A DNA stretch of 64,000 nt, taken from contig NZ_AZEB01000002.1 of assembly GCF_001434135.1 (NCBI RefSeq), positions 1 to 64,000 of the forward strand. The letters run 5' to 3'. Below, piece by piece: positions 53,905 to 62,291 of this stretch. The translations under genes and the position numbers were made by a program. Each line of letters begins with the position of its first letter. The stretch's first letter is position 1. This stretch comes from Lentilactobacillus kisonensis DSM 19906 = JCM 15041 (GTDB lineage: Bacteria > Bacillota > Bacilli > Lactobacillales > Lactobacillaceae). The notes below the pieces were generated by a model. That model saw only the letters and a program-made list of their open reading frames with translations. It had not been told where the DNA came from and did not search any database.

Positions 53905-53946
53905 GGGCGGTGGGGACAATTAAATTTGTCTTGGCCGTCTTTTTTT
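53905..53946 (+). terminator. Weak terminator after the second TauE/SafE gene
   Basis: GGCGGTGGGGACAA can pair with TTGTCTTGGCCGTC with one or two mismatches and is followed by seven T. Confidence 0.55.
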
Positions 53947-53970
53947 GTTGATTGGGGTTGGCTTCGTGTA

Positions 53971-54345
53971 TTAGGACAGCTGCGCAGAGCAGAAACTTCT
54001 ACATAAGCACCCCTAACAAAAATCCCCAAAACCAGGGATTTCTATCAGAGGAGACTTATGTTCCGGTTTCTAAGCGCTTTGCTTCGCTCACTTATTTAGG
54101 ACAGCTGCGCAAAGCAGAACTCTGCACATAAGCACCACCAGCAACAATTCCAAGACCAGGAATTCCTGCTGGTGGAGACTTATGCTCCGAGTTCTAACCG
54201 CTTTGCTCCGCTCACTATTTTATTAGGACAGCTCCTCCAGGCAGCAATCTGCGCGTAAGCACCACCAGCAAAAATTCCAGAACCGGGAATTCCTGCTGGT
54301 GGAGACTTACACTCCGATTGCAAACCGCCTGGATTCGCTCACTAT
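53971..54345 (+). repeat. Three tandem hairpin elements upstream of the second TPP riboswitch
   Basis: Copies at about 53971-54093, 54098-54216 and 54224-54345. Arms GAACTCT/(G)AGTTCT-like, CACCAGCA/TGCTGGTG, AATTCC/GGAATT. The first has a partly mispaired inner arm (CCCTAACA with TATCAGAGG). The second and third share the same inner stem. Confidence 0.85.
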
Positions 54346-54389
54346 TTCGTTTACAATTCACCACTTCCTTGGTATTATTTATGAGAACA

Positions 54390-54475
54390 AAATAACTGGG
54401 GTGCCAATTTTGGCTGAGATTATACTCATTGAACCTGATCTGGTTAGCACCAGCGAAGGGAAAATTTACGGCAGT
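54390..54475 (+). promoter_or_regulatory. TPP riboswitch aptamer of the second ykoE
   Basis: CTGGGGTGCC, GGCTGAGA, TTGAACCTGATCTGG and CACCAGCGAAGGGAA occur in the canonical order and spacing, with AAATAAC and GGAAAATTTA as possible P1 arms. It is oriented with the following YkoE-like gene. Confidence 0.93.
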
Positions 54476-54540
54476 TGGGATCGTTTGTCCTAACGAACGT
54501 ATCTGTGTGCAATTATTTAAGTCAACCCATCTTGCAATTC

Positions 54541-54567
54541 TGGCACCCCATCAATTTATGGAGGTGC
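54541..54567 (+). promoter_or_regulatory. Shine-Dalgarno sequestering hairpin of the TPP riboswitch
   Basis: GCACCCCAT pairs with ATGGAGGTGC (one bulged A), burying GGAGG 7 to 14 bases before the ATG. TGGCACCCCA is also the exact 10-base complement of TGGGGTGCCA in the aptamer at 54397-54406, giving mutually exclusive pairings: TPP bound, SD closed; TPP free, SD open. Confidence 0.75.
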
Positions 54568-54574
54568 TTTTTGT

Positions 54575-55144
54575 ATGCGTCGTTTTTCTTTAAAGGATGT
54601 CATTACATTGACATTAATCGCTTTATTTTTTGGTGTGATTTATTGGATCCTCGGACCAATTTACACTACGCTAACTGCTGCCTTAACGCCATTTGGGTTG
54701 GCGCCAGCTGCCAATGATATATTGGAGGGTGTCTGGGTGATGGCTGGGCCGCTTGCCGGTTTACTTTTTCGGGTGCCGGGATCGTCAACGTTGGTTGAAA
54801 CGCTGGCCTCAATCGTTGAAATGTTTATTGGTGGTCAATTTGGTGCGGCAGCAGTTATTGCCGGATTTGTCCAAGGAATCGGGGCTGAGCTTGGGTATTT
54901 AGTTACTGGATATAAAGTTTGGAACTGGATTAGCTTAAGCTTGAGCGTTGTTTTCGTGACGGTCATTACGTTTATCCGGGAAATGATTTTCTATGGTTAC
55001 TCAAAATATTCGCCAACGTTAGTGATCGTTCTGTTTATAATTCGATTAATTTCAACGTTTATTTTTAGTGGAGTTGTTAATATGTTAATTGTGAAGATGT
55101 TACAACGCAGCCACGTTGTGAATAGTGACGATTCTGCAAAGTGA
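54575..55144 (+). CDS. ECF transporter S component, second YkoE-like
   Basis: A 189-residue membrane protein with five or six hydrophobic segments, homologous to the YkoE at 6747-7340 (shared FGAAAVIAGFVQGIGAELGY block and similar ILGPIYTTLTAAL region). No ATPase or T-component gene follows, so it must borrow the energising module from the ykoD-ykoC operon elsewhere in the window, or a housekeeping one. GGAGGT 11 bases before the ATG is sequestered as described. Likely transports HMP or a thiamine-related pyrimidine. Confidence 0.88.
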   Translation: MRRFSLKDVITLTLIALFFGVIYWILGPIYTTLTAALTPFGLAPAANDILEGVWVMAGPLAGLLFRVPGSSTLVETLASIVEMFIGGQFGAAAVIAGFVQGIGAELGYLVTGYKVWNWISLSLSVVFVTVITFIREMIFYGYSKYSPTLVIVLFIIRLISTFIFSGVVNMLIVKMLQRSHVVNSDDSAK

Positions 55145-55155
55145 TAATTGATGTG

Positions 55156-55560
55156 TGAGCGCTTTGCTCCGCTCACTTTATTAGGACCGCTGCGTCAGGC
55201 AGAAACCTGCGTGTAAGCACCTCCGAGAAAAATTCCAGAACCGGGAATTCCCCTCGAAGGAGACTTACCCTCCGGTTTCTAAGCGCCTGACGCCGTTCAC
55301 TTTACTAGGACAGCTGCGCAGAGCAAAAACTTCCACATAAGCACCTCTAACAGAAATCCCTAAAAACCAGGGATTTCTGTTAGAGGAGACTTATGTTCCA
55401 ATTTCTAACCGCTCTGCTTCGCTCACTATTTTATTAGGACAGCTCCTCCAGGCAGCAATCTGCGCGTAAGCACCATCAGCAAAAATTCCAAGACCGGGAA
55501 TTTTTGCTGACGGAGACTTACACTCCGATTGCAAACCGCCTGGATCCGCTCACTTTTTTA
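55156..55560 (+). repeat. Partial plus three hairpin elements between ykoE and thiY-like genes
   Basis: A 3' end fragment (55156-55182, GCGCTTTGCTCCGCTCACTT) is followed by copies at 55183-55301, 55308-55426 and 55436-55557. Inner stems are CTCCGAG/CTCGAAGG, CTCTAACAG/CTGTTAGAG and ACCATCAGCA/TGCTGACGG. The last copy ends CGCTCACTTTTTTAGTT and is followed by AGGAG. Confidence 0.85.
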
Positions 55561-55574
55561 GTTAGGAGACCGAA

Positions 55575-56495
55575 ATGAAAACTGAAACAATTAGATTAGC
55601 GCTGGAATGGATTCCCAATACCAACCATACTGGCTTTTATACGGCAATTGAAAATGGTTACTACGCTGACGAAGGGTTAAACTTATCAATCTTTATGCCC
55701 GATGACCACGGTGATGGTCGGGACTGGCTGCTACAGGGAAAGGCTGACTTTGCCATTACTGAACAGATGTCGTTGTCTGACGTGTTTGTAAAGGATCAAC
55801 AAACCCCCTTAGTCGCAATTGCCGCATTAACTGACCACAACTTATCGGGCTTGCTGACAAACCATCAGATTTCGCGCCCTAAAGATTTGACTGGTAACAC
55901 TTATGCGACCTTTGGCTATCCAACCGAACAGGCAATTATTCGGGATACGATTAACGCGGATGGCGGCGACTACAATCAGGTGACGATTGTGCCCAATGAT
56001 ATGATTTTTGATCCAGTGAAGGATTTAGCTGATCAGAAATATGATGGCATTTTCGTTTACCATCACTGGGAAGGGTTAATGGCCCGATTAAGTGACGAGA
56101 ATGAAGACTATCATTTTTACTATGTAAAGGATTATGTGCCTGAATTTGATTATTACACGCCTGTGTTGGCAGCTAACACCCATTTTTTGGGAGAGCACGG
56201 CGACGTTGCCAGACGATTTTTAAAAGCAACTCGCAAGGGATTCATGTTTGCTGAACGGTTTCCTGAAGCCGCTGCCCAAATATTGATGCGGTATGTTCCG
56301 GACAGACGCTTACAAGAATCGCTGGTGCTTGCAAGCCAGTCAGAAATTAGTCAGCATTACCGTATGCCAAATTCACTTTGGGGTGTGATTGATAAATCCC
56401 GGTGGGAAAAGTTCTATGTCTGGTTGAATAGGCAAAAGATGGGTAAGATGATTCCAAATGACATCGGGTTTACGAATCGTTATCTGGACATCTAG
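55575..56495 (+). CDS. ThiY/NMT1-family pyrimidine-precursor-binding protein without a signal peptide
   Basis: A 306-residue protein homologous to ThiY/THI5-type periplasmic-binding folds: LEWIPNTNHTGFYTAIENGYY at the N-terminus, then GRDWLLQGKADFAI, TGNTYATFGYPTEQ and FVYHHWEGL. ThiY binds formylaminopyrimidine as part of thiamine salvage; fungal NMT1/THI5 make HMP. The chain starts directly with the first strand, lacks signal peptide or lipobox, and has no CCCFC motif. AGGAG lies 8 bases upstream. It probably works with the TPP-controlled YkoE just before it. Confidence 0.82.
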   Translation: MKTETIRLALEWIPNTNHTGFYTAIENGYYADEGLNLSIFMPDDHGDGRDWLLQGKADFAITEQMSLSDVFVKDQQTPLVAIAALTDHNLSGLLTNHQISRPKDLTGNTYATFGYPTEQAIIRDTINADGGDYNQVTIVPNDMIFDPVKDLADQKYDGIFVYHHWEGLMARLSDENEDYHFYYVKDYVPEFDYYTPVLAANTHFLGEHGDVARRFLKATRKGFMFAERFPEAAAQILMRYVPDRRLQESLVLASQSEISQHYRMPNSLWGVIDKSRWEKFYVWLNRQKMGKMIPNDIGFTNRYLDI

Positions 56496-56527
56496 TAATT
56501 GAAAGATGTTAAAAAGTTGTAGCAATC

Positions 56528-56577
56528 AAAAAAATCTCGTGGGACTAGTTTTTTATACTAGCCTTACGAGATTTTTT
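56528..56577. terminator. Bidirectional terminator
   Basis: AAAAAAATCTCGT pairs with ACGAGATTTTTT; it lies between the convergent thiY-like and exonuclease genes. Confidence 0.85.
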
Positions 56578-56625
56578 GATTTAAAGATGTGATTTTCAAA
56601 TCCTTGTTTGAGCTATCAAGTATGA

Positions 56626-57384
56626 TCAAATATCATCGGTCAACAGTTCTACTGGACAATGATCTGACCCAAAAACATCGGTTAAAATCTTTGAATCACT
56701 AATATGATCAGCTAATCGGTTGCTGGCAACAAAATAATCAATCCGCCAACCCGCGTTGCGATCCCTAGCATGGAACCGGTAGCTCCACCACGAATAGATA
56801 TCTGTCATATCTGGATAAAAATGGCGGAAAGTATCCATAAATCCCTGGTCCAAGAAGTGGCTGAAGGAATTTCGTTCTTCGTCAGTAAACCCAGCGTTAT
56901 GGTGATTTGTTTGGGGATTTTTAAGGTCAATTGTTTTGTGGGCAACGTTCAGATCACCGCAAAGGATTACCGGTTTTTCCTTATTCAGATTGGCAAGATA
57001 TTGCTGGAAGGCAACGTCCCACCCCATTCGAAAATCAAGGCGTTTTAATTTAGCGCCCGAGTTTGGAACGTAGCTGGTGACCAAGTAAAAGGTTGGGTAT
57101 TCCAGTGTGATTGCCCGGCCTTCATGGTCAAATTCATCAGATTGGATGCCATAGTAAACGTTCAGGGGGGCATGTTTGGTGAAAATGGCGGTTCCAGAAT
57201 AGCCCTTGCGTTCGGCATAATTAAAGTATTGGTGATAGCCGGGAAGCGTCAAGGCGAGTTGGCCGGCCTGCATCTTAGTTTCTTGAATGCAAAAGAAATC
57301 AGCGTCTAAGTCATTAAAGGTTTTATCAAAGTCTTTCTTAACAACGGCCCGCAAGCCATTGACATTCCATGATATGAATTTCAT
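56626..57384 (-). CDS. Exodeoxyribonuclease III
   Basis: A 252-residue exonuclease III/APE family protein cutting abasic sites and degrading 3' ends. Start MKFISWNVNGLRA, then IQETKMQ with metal-binding Glu, GDLNVAHKTIDL (Asn and Asp), RIDYFVASNRL and the terminal FGSDHCPVEL with catalytic Asp and His. An ATG four codons upstream (57396) is open but touches the AAAAAGG, so 57384 is chosen. Confidence 0.93.
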   Translation of the reverse strand: MKFISWNVNGLRAVVKKDFDKTFNDLDADFFCIQETKMQAGQLALTLPGYHQYFNYAERKGYSGTAIFTKHAPLNVYYGIQSDEFDHEGRAITLEYPTFYLVTSYVPNSGAKLKRLDFRMGWDVAFQQYLANLNKEKPVILCGDLNVAHKTIDLKNPQTNHHNAGFTDEERNSFSHFLDQGFMDTFRHFYPDMTDIYSWWSYRFHARDRNAGWRIDYFVASNRLADHISDSKILTDVFGSDHCPVELLTDDI

Positions 57385-57550
57385 TAATCTAGCCATCCTT
57401 TTTCAATTTGAGATGAAAATGATAAGGACTTTAATCCTACGTTTATCATACTATATCTGATCTTCAGGAGGAAAGATGAAAAAGCTAACTAGCTGCGGTC
57501 ATTCTAATGGTTGAATGCTGCTATTAGAAATGTCTTCTACATTTATATAG

Positions 57551-57672
57551 ATTAGGATCGCTCCACAAAGCAGAGTCCTACACATAAGCACCACCAGCAA
57601 AAATTCCAAGCCCAGGAATTTCCGCTGGTGGAGACTTATGCTCCGGACTCTAAACGCTTTGTTCCGCTTACT
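57551..57672 (+). repeat. Hairpin element overlapping the end of a permease gene
   Basis: Arms AAAGCAGAGTCC/GGACTCT, ATAAG/CTTAT, CACCAGC/GCTGGTG, AATTCC/GGAATT. Its CGCTTACT end contains the TAA stop codon of the minus-strand gene. Confidence 0.85.
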
Positions 57673-59269
57673 CTATTGTTACGGTATCGTTTAGTTCTTT
57701 CGCCTGATAAAAATCAGGGAAAACTCGTGCTGTGTGGATTCCCCAATAATAAAATCCAAGTGAGAAGACGATAATTACCAAGAAATCATATGGATAATGA
57801 ATCCAATTAATGCCATTGAATTGCGTGCTGCCGATGTAAGACATAATTGAAATGAAGATGAGGTAAATAATCATCCACATACTTGAGAAGAAAGCCTTCC
57901 GAGTGTCCACAAAGCCCGCCCGGTACTCGTAATAAAAGTAAAATGGCAATCCTAATAAAATCACCAGAATAACTTCAACAGTTGTCGGCCACATTGCCCA
58001 GTAAACGGCTAATGACGCTAATACGAATGATAATGGTGCCATCCAACCTAAGCTCTTTAACCTAACGGGTCGCCTAAAGTTCGGTGCCATTTTTCGAAGA
58101 GCGACTGCAGTCACTGGACCGGTTAAATACGCAATTAGCGTTGAGGTCGAAATAACGGTTGCCAATGTTGACCATGACCTGAAGACAGAAACCATCAGCA
58201 TGCTCAAAATTAAGTTAACGATCATCGCAACCCGGGGGATGCCATATTTTTCGTTGATTTTACCAATGAAGCTTGGAGTGTGCTGGTTACTTTCCATTGC
58301 GTAAAGTGCCCGACCAGTGGAAGCGGCGAATGAGACACCCGTTCCAACGGGAGAGACGAATGCGTCCATATACAATAGCACGGATAGCCAGCGAATCCCC
58401 AGCATGATGGCTAAATCGGCGAATGGTGAGTTGAAGTCAATTCCGCTCCAGCCACGTTTGGCAAGCAACGAAGGTTCCAGAGCGGTAATATAGGTACTTT
58501 GAATCAAAATATAAATGATGCCACTGATTAACAGTGAGATAAAAATCCCACGACCAATATTTTTTCGCGATTTTTTAATTTCGCTCCCCATATTGATAAC
58601 CGTTTGGAAGGCGTTAAATGAAAAAATAATGCCGGCTGCCGAGGTTGCCGCAAAAATTGGAGCGGTTCCGTAAGGCATAAACTCATGCAGTGAGTGACCG
58701 TAATTTTGAGGGAAAAACCCGGAAACGGTTAACATGATAATCGTTAGTGCGGGCACGCCAATTTTAAGAATCGAAATTAAGCTAGTGAAGCTCGTTAAAA
58801 GCTTAACTAACCAAAAATTTAATAGGGTGAATAAGATGATGAAGATAAAAACCACCATTAGGCCGGCAGTTGTAATTGTGCCATTTTTTAAGAAAACGTG
58901 GGTCCAATTAGCCCATGACCAAGGCCACGAACTCATATACTGAACCGCTGCGACGGCTTCAATAGGGATCAGTGTGATTAACGAAATCCAATTTGCCCAA
59001 GAAGCGATAAATCCTAAAAGCGGTCCGTGAGAATACTGAGCGTATCTACTCATTCCACCGGCTTCTGGAAACATTGCTCCGATCTCGACATAATCATATG
59101 CGATCGCTGCAATGACAATCCCACCAATTACCCAAGAAATGATTGCGGCCGGACCAGCAATCTTGGTTGCTTCCCAAGAACCGAATAACCATCCCGAGCC
59201 AATCAGTGAACCTAGCGTTAGCATTATCAGTTGAAAAAGGCCAATCTTTGTCGTGTTTTCTGAATCCAT
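57668..59269 (-). CDS. APC-family amino acid permease
   Basis: A 533-residue permease with about 12-14 hydrophobic segments. The conserved TM1 motif reads GSLIGSGWLFGSWEA, where canonical GIF is replaced by GWLF, the pattern of the aspartate/AspT-like and YveA-like APC branch. AGGAGGTACTC precedes the ATG. The stop codon falls within the adjacent hairpin element. Monocistronic. Substrate unknown. Confidence 0.88.
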   Translation of the reverse strand: MDSENTTKIGLFQLIMLTLGSLIGSGWLFGSWEATKIAGPAAIISWVIGGIVIAAIAYDYVEIGAMFPEAGGMSRYAQYSHGPLLGFIASWANWISLITLIPIEAVAAVQYMSSWPWSWANWTHVFLKNGTITTAGLMVVFIFIILFTLLNFWLVKLLTSFTSLISILKIGVPALTIIMLTVSGFFPQNYGHSLHEFMPYGTAPIFAATSAAGIIFSFNAFQTVINMGSEIKKSRKNIGRGIFISLLISGIIYILIQSTYITALEPSLLAKRGWSGIDFNSPFADLAIMLGIRWLSVLLYMDAFVSPVGTGVSFAASTGRALYAMESNQHTPSFIGKINEKYGIPRVAMIVNLILSMLMVSVFRSWSTLATVISTSTLIAYLTGPVTAVALRKMAPNFRRPVRLKSLGWMAPLSFVLASLAVYWAMWPTTVEVILVILLGLPFYFYYEYRAGFVDTRKAFFSSMWMIIYLIFISIMSYIGSTQFNGINWIHYPYDFLVIIVFSLGFYYWGIHTARVFPDFYQAKELNDTVTIE

Positions 59270-59430
59270 GAGTACCTCCTGTTTAGTGTCGACAACTAGT
59301 TTAACAAAGATAAAAATGAATGCAAATAATGTTAGCAGTTATTATAGCCGAAAATGGTTGGCACACCGGCTTTCTTTCCCTGATCAAACCAATTTGACGA
59401 GAACGCTTGCAAAATCTATCAATGTGTTTA

Positions 59431-59460
59431 TAATAATGAGTGAGTATTTACTCATTATTA
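59431..59460. promoter_or_regulatory. TetR-type operator overlapping the ABC promoter
   Basis: TAATAATGAGT and ACTCATTATTA form perfect 11-bp arms around GAGTATTT. TTGCAA (59407-59412), a 16-base spacer and TATAAT (59429-59434) place it on the -10 box. It lies directly before the SD of the ABC ATPase gene. Such TGAGTGAGTATTTACTCA-like palindromes are typical TetR sites; the regulator is probably the TetR gene at 61567. Confidence 0.75.
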
Positions 59461-59476
59461 AAAAAGGGTGATGAAT

Positions 59477-60217
59477 ATGACAAACGTAATTCAAGTGGGT
59501 AGCTTAGAGCAGGGATATGGTAAGACGGTCGTTTTGAAAAACATCAACTTAACGGTTAACAGCGGGGAGATCTTGGCATTGATCGGTCCTAGTGGTGCAG
59601 GGAAAACAACCTTAGTAAGCACGATCATGGGGATGCTAAAGCCAATGAAGGGTGACGTTACTGTATTGAATACAGCGATGCCCAACAGACAATTGTTAGC
59701 TAAAATTGGCTTTATGGCCCAGACAGATGCCTTGTATGAAAGCTTAACCGCACAAGAGAATCTGATGTTTTTTGGCTCAATGCAGGGAATTGCTCGAAAA
59801 CAGTTGCGAGAAAAGATTCCCCACGCCGCTAACATTGTGAATTTAGTACCAGACCTTAAAAAGTACGTTAAAGATTATTCTGGGGGAATGAAGCGGCGGT
59901 TGTCATTGGCGATTGCCCTAGTTTCTGACCCAGAGATTCTAATTTTAGATGAGCCAACCGTTGGAATCGATCCGGAACTTCGTCAACAAATTTGGAATGA
60001 ACTTCACAAGTTGGCAAAGGCCGGACGGACAATTCTGTTGACGACTCATGTAATGGAAGACGCAGAGGAAGCCGACGAAGTCATGATGATTCGAAATGGT
60101 GCTGCGATTGCTCAGGGAACACCAGAACAATTGATTTCGGAATATGATGTTCATTCAGTCGAAGAAGTCTTTTTAAAGGCAGGGAGGCAGCAAGATGCGC
60201 ATACTAACAATGATTAA
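59477..60217 (+). CDS. ABC exporter ATPase subunit
   Basis: A 246-residue cytoplasmic ATPase. Walker A GPSGAGKTT (near residue 38), Q-loop GFMAQTD, signature YSGGMKRRLS, Walker B ILILDEPTVGIDP, and His-switch TTHVMED. The start at 59477 is set by AAAAGGG 8 bases upstream. The signature and absence of an SBP point to drug/bacteriocin-type exporters (DrrA/CcmA-like). Overlaps the permease gene by 23 bases. Controlled by the TetR operator upstream. Confidence 0.92.
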   Translation: MTNVIQVGSLEQGYGKTVVLKNINLTVNSGEILALIGPSGAGKTTLVSTIMGMLKPMKGDVTVLNTAMPNRQLLAKIGFMAQTDALYESLTAQENLMFFGSMQGIARKQLREKIPHAANIVNLVPDLKKYVKDYSGGMKRRLSLAIALVSDPEILILDEPTVGIDPELRQQIWNELHKLAKAGRTILLTTHVMEDAEEADEVMMIRNGAAIAQGTPEQLISEYDVHSVEEVFLKAGRQQDAHTNND

Positions 60218-61367
60218 GCGAATTCTAACGGAAATGTTACGTGATAAGCGGACGTTAGCGCTGATGTTTATTGCACCCCTATTTATTTTGTCACTATTAT
60301 ACTTTCTGTTTCAGTCAAATACTGACCAGACGGCTTCACTAGGTGTTCGAAACGTTAATACCACTCTAGTAAGTGCTGTGAAAAACAAGCATGTCAAAAT
60401 TCATGAAGTAACATCCAATCAAAGCGCTGAGAAGGTCATTCACGATCATGATTATGCCGGGGTATTGAGTCAAAGTGGCGATCATTTGGCGTTAACACTC
60501 CAAAATAGTGATCAGAGTAAGACGGCGATCTTAAAGCAGAGCCTTCAAAAGGGGCAGATTCAATTGAAATCTCAAGCAGCCGTGACGGTGATTAAGACGC
60601 AAGCCAAAGCTTTAAAAAAGATGCAGGCTGCTTTGGCTGCGGTTACCCGGCAAATGGGGCAAGCTGGTCGTAATGGGCAGGTTGGCCGACCTAGCATGGA
60701 TAAATCAGTTAAAAATGCGCCAAACTATCAAGTCACCACTCACTATCTTTATGGTAGTAGTAAGTCGACCTATTTTAATACATTGTTGCCAATCCTAATC
60801 GGGTTTGTTGTTTTCTTCTTTGTTTTCCTGATTTCTGGGATTGCGTTATTGCGGGAGCGAACAACTGGTACCTTGAACCGATTATTGGCAACCCCAATCA
60901 AGCGGGGCGAGGTGATTATGGGGTATTTGTCGGGGTACGGAATTTTTGCCCTTATTCAAACGTTATTGGTCGTACTGTTTACAATTTACGTCTTTAACAT
61001 TCAAATTCTTGGAAGTATTTGGAATATTTTCCTGATTAATATATTGTTAGCGATTGTCGCGTTAACATTGGGATTGTTGATATCGACCTTTGCCTCGTCA
61101 GAATTTCAAATGGTTCAGTTTATTCCAATCGTCGTGATTCCCCAAATCTTTTTCTCAGGGATTATTCCGGTTAATCAAATGGCAGATTGGCTGCAGCCAG
61201 TTGCGAAAATTATGCCATTATACTACGGCGCCCAGTCGATGAGTGACGTGATTCAAAAGGGTGCATCCATTGTGGCAATTGCGCCAAGCCTTGGAATTCT
61301 GTTAATATTTATTGTGGTATTTTTAGCACTCAATATGTTATCAATGCGGCATTATCGTCAGGTGTAG
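60195..61367 (+). CDS. ABC-2 type exporter permease
   Basis: A 390-residue membrane protein. One membrane segment near residue 15-33, a ~150-residue extracytoplasmic loop, then five membrane segments with the ABC-2 hallmark (LLRERTTGTLNRLLATPIKRGEV). Translationally coupled to the ATPase gene by overlap, with GGGAGG 7 bases from the ATG. Its TAG stop lies in TAGGACAGC, the left end of the following hairpin element. Confidence 0.9.
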   Translation: MRILTMIKRILTEMLRDKRTLALMFIAPLFILSLLYFLFQSNTDQTASLGVRNVNTTLVSAVKNKHVKIHEVTSNQSAEKVIHDHDYAGVLSQSGDHLALTLQNSDQSKTAILKQSLQKGQIQLKSQAAVTVIKTQAKALKKMQAALAAVTRQMGQAGRNGQVGRPSMDKSVKNAPNYQVTTHYLYGSSKSTYFNTLLPILIGFVVFFFVFLISGIALLRERTTGTLNRLLATPIKRGEVIMGYLSGYGIFALIQTLLVVLFTIYVFNIQILGSIWNIFLINILLAIVALTLGLLISTFASSEFQMVQFIPIVVIPQIFFSGIIPVNQMADWLQPVAKIMPLYYGAQSMSDVIQKGASIVAIAPSLGILLIFIVVFLALNMLSMRHYRQV

Positions 61368-61545
61368 GACAGCTTCGCAAAGCAGAAGCCGGAGTCTAAG
61401 TGCTTTGCTTCGCTCACTTATATTAGGACAGCTCCGCAAAGCAGGGATCTACACATAAGCACCCCACCCAAAAATCTCCCAAGCCCAGGGATTTCTGGGT
61501 GGGGAGACTTATGCTCCGATCCCTAACCGCCTGGATCCGCTCACT
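61365..61545 (+). repeat. Shortened and complete hairpin elements between the ABC permease and TetR genes
   Basis: The first (61365-61420) has lost its middle. The second (61426-61545) is complete, with arms AGGGATC/GATCCCT, ATAAG/CTTAT, CCCACCCA/TGGGTGGG and AATC.../GGGATT. It ends CGCTCACTTACTTTT, followed by AGGAGG of the TetR gene. Confidence 0.85.
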
Positions 61546-61566
61546 TACTTTTAGGAGGTAACCCGA

Positions 61567-62214
61567 ATGGTTAATCGGAATATTAAAGCGCTATTTAATG
61601 AAAGTATCGATCAATCCAATTTATCCACTAAGCAGCAAGCAGTATTGAAAGCAAGCTTGGAGCTTTTTTCTGAGCAAGGGTTTGACCGGACCAGTACGAA
61701 GGATATTGCTGATCGAGCGGCTGTGTCTGAAGGAACGGTTTATAAGCAATTTAAGACAAAAGAGGGAATTTTAGCGGCGATTCTTGATCCTTTTATTCAT
61801 AAGGTCTTACCTAAGGCAGTGACTGAATTTATGGTGGATATGTCTGAGAACGCATCCCCTGATATTGATGCCTTTCTCACCTATGTCATTAGAAATCGAA
61901 TGCAATTTGCAATGGATAATCGGTTACAGATCCGCATTCTCTTACAAGAGGCAACCCGTAATTCAAGTTTATTAAATTTTGTGGGCAGTGAAATTGGCAA
62001 TATTATTAATAGCCCCCTGGGGGATAGTTTGCGGAAATATCAAACCACTGGCCAATTAGTCAAATGGCCGTTAGCGCGTATTATTCAGTATATTTTTGCT
62101 ACGGTTTTATCATACGTACTGCCTAAGGTACTGGATGGGGGTGACTTAGACGTTGAGCAAGCTAGTCATGAAACGGTTACCTTTATCCTCGATGGCTTGA
62201 AGCCCCAAGGGTAA
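61567..62214 (+). CDS. TetR-family transcriptional repressor
   Basis: A 215-residue repressor with the TetR N-terminal HTH (LFSEQGFDRTSTKDIADRAA then VSEGTVYKQFKTKEGIL), residues about 30-80, and a helical ligand domain. AGGAGG lies 8 bases upstream of the ATG. Located directly downstream of the ABC exporter genes and a good candidate to bind the palindrome at 59431-59460. Confidence 0.92.
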   Translation: MVNRNIKALFNESIDQSNLSTKQQAVLKASLELFSEQGFDRTSTKDIADRAAVSEGTVYKQFKTKEGILAAILDPFIHKVLPKAVTEFMVDMSENASPDIDAFLTYVIRNRMQFAMDNRLQIRILLQEATRNSSLLNFVGSEIGNIINSPLGDSLRKYQTTGQLVKWPLARIIQYIFATVLSYVLPKVLDGGDLDVEQASHETVTFILDGLKPQG

Positions 62215-62236
62215 TTTCATTTTAGATGATCTAAAA

Positions 62237-62284
62237 ATAGGCCCAGTCAAAAGTTGATGAATTTCAACTTTTGACTGGGCCTAT
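62237..62284. terminator. Bidirectional terminator
   Basis: ATAGGCCCAGTCAAAAGTTG pairs with CAACTTTTGACTGGGCCTAT; between the convergent TetR and aldo/keto reductase genes. Confidence 0.85.
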
Positions 62285-62291
62285 CCTTTGA

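Noticed and set aside
54299-54493. Coding frame over the second TPP riboswitch
   Set aside because: It runs from the hairpin element into the aptamer and lacks an SD and protein-like composition.
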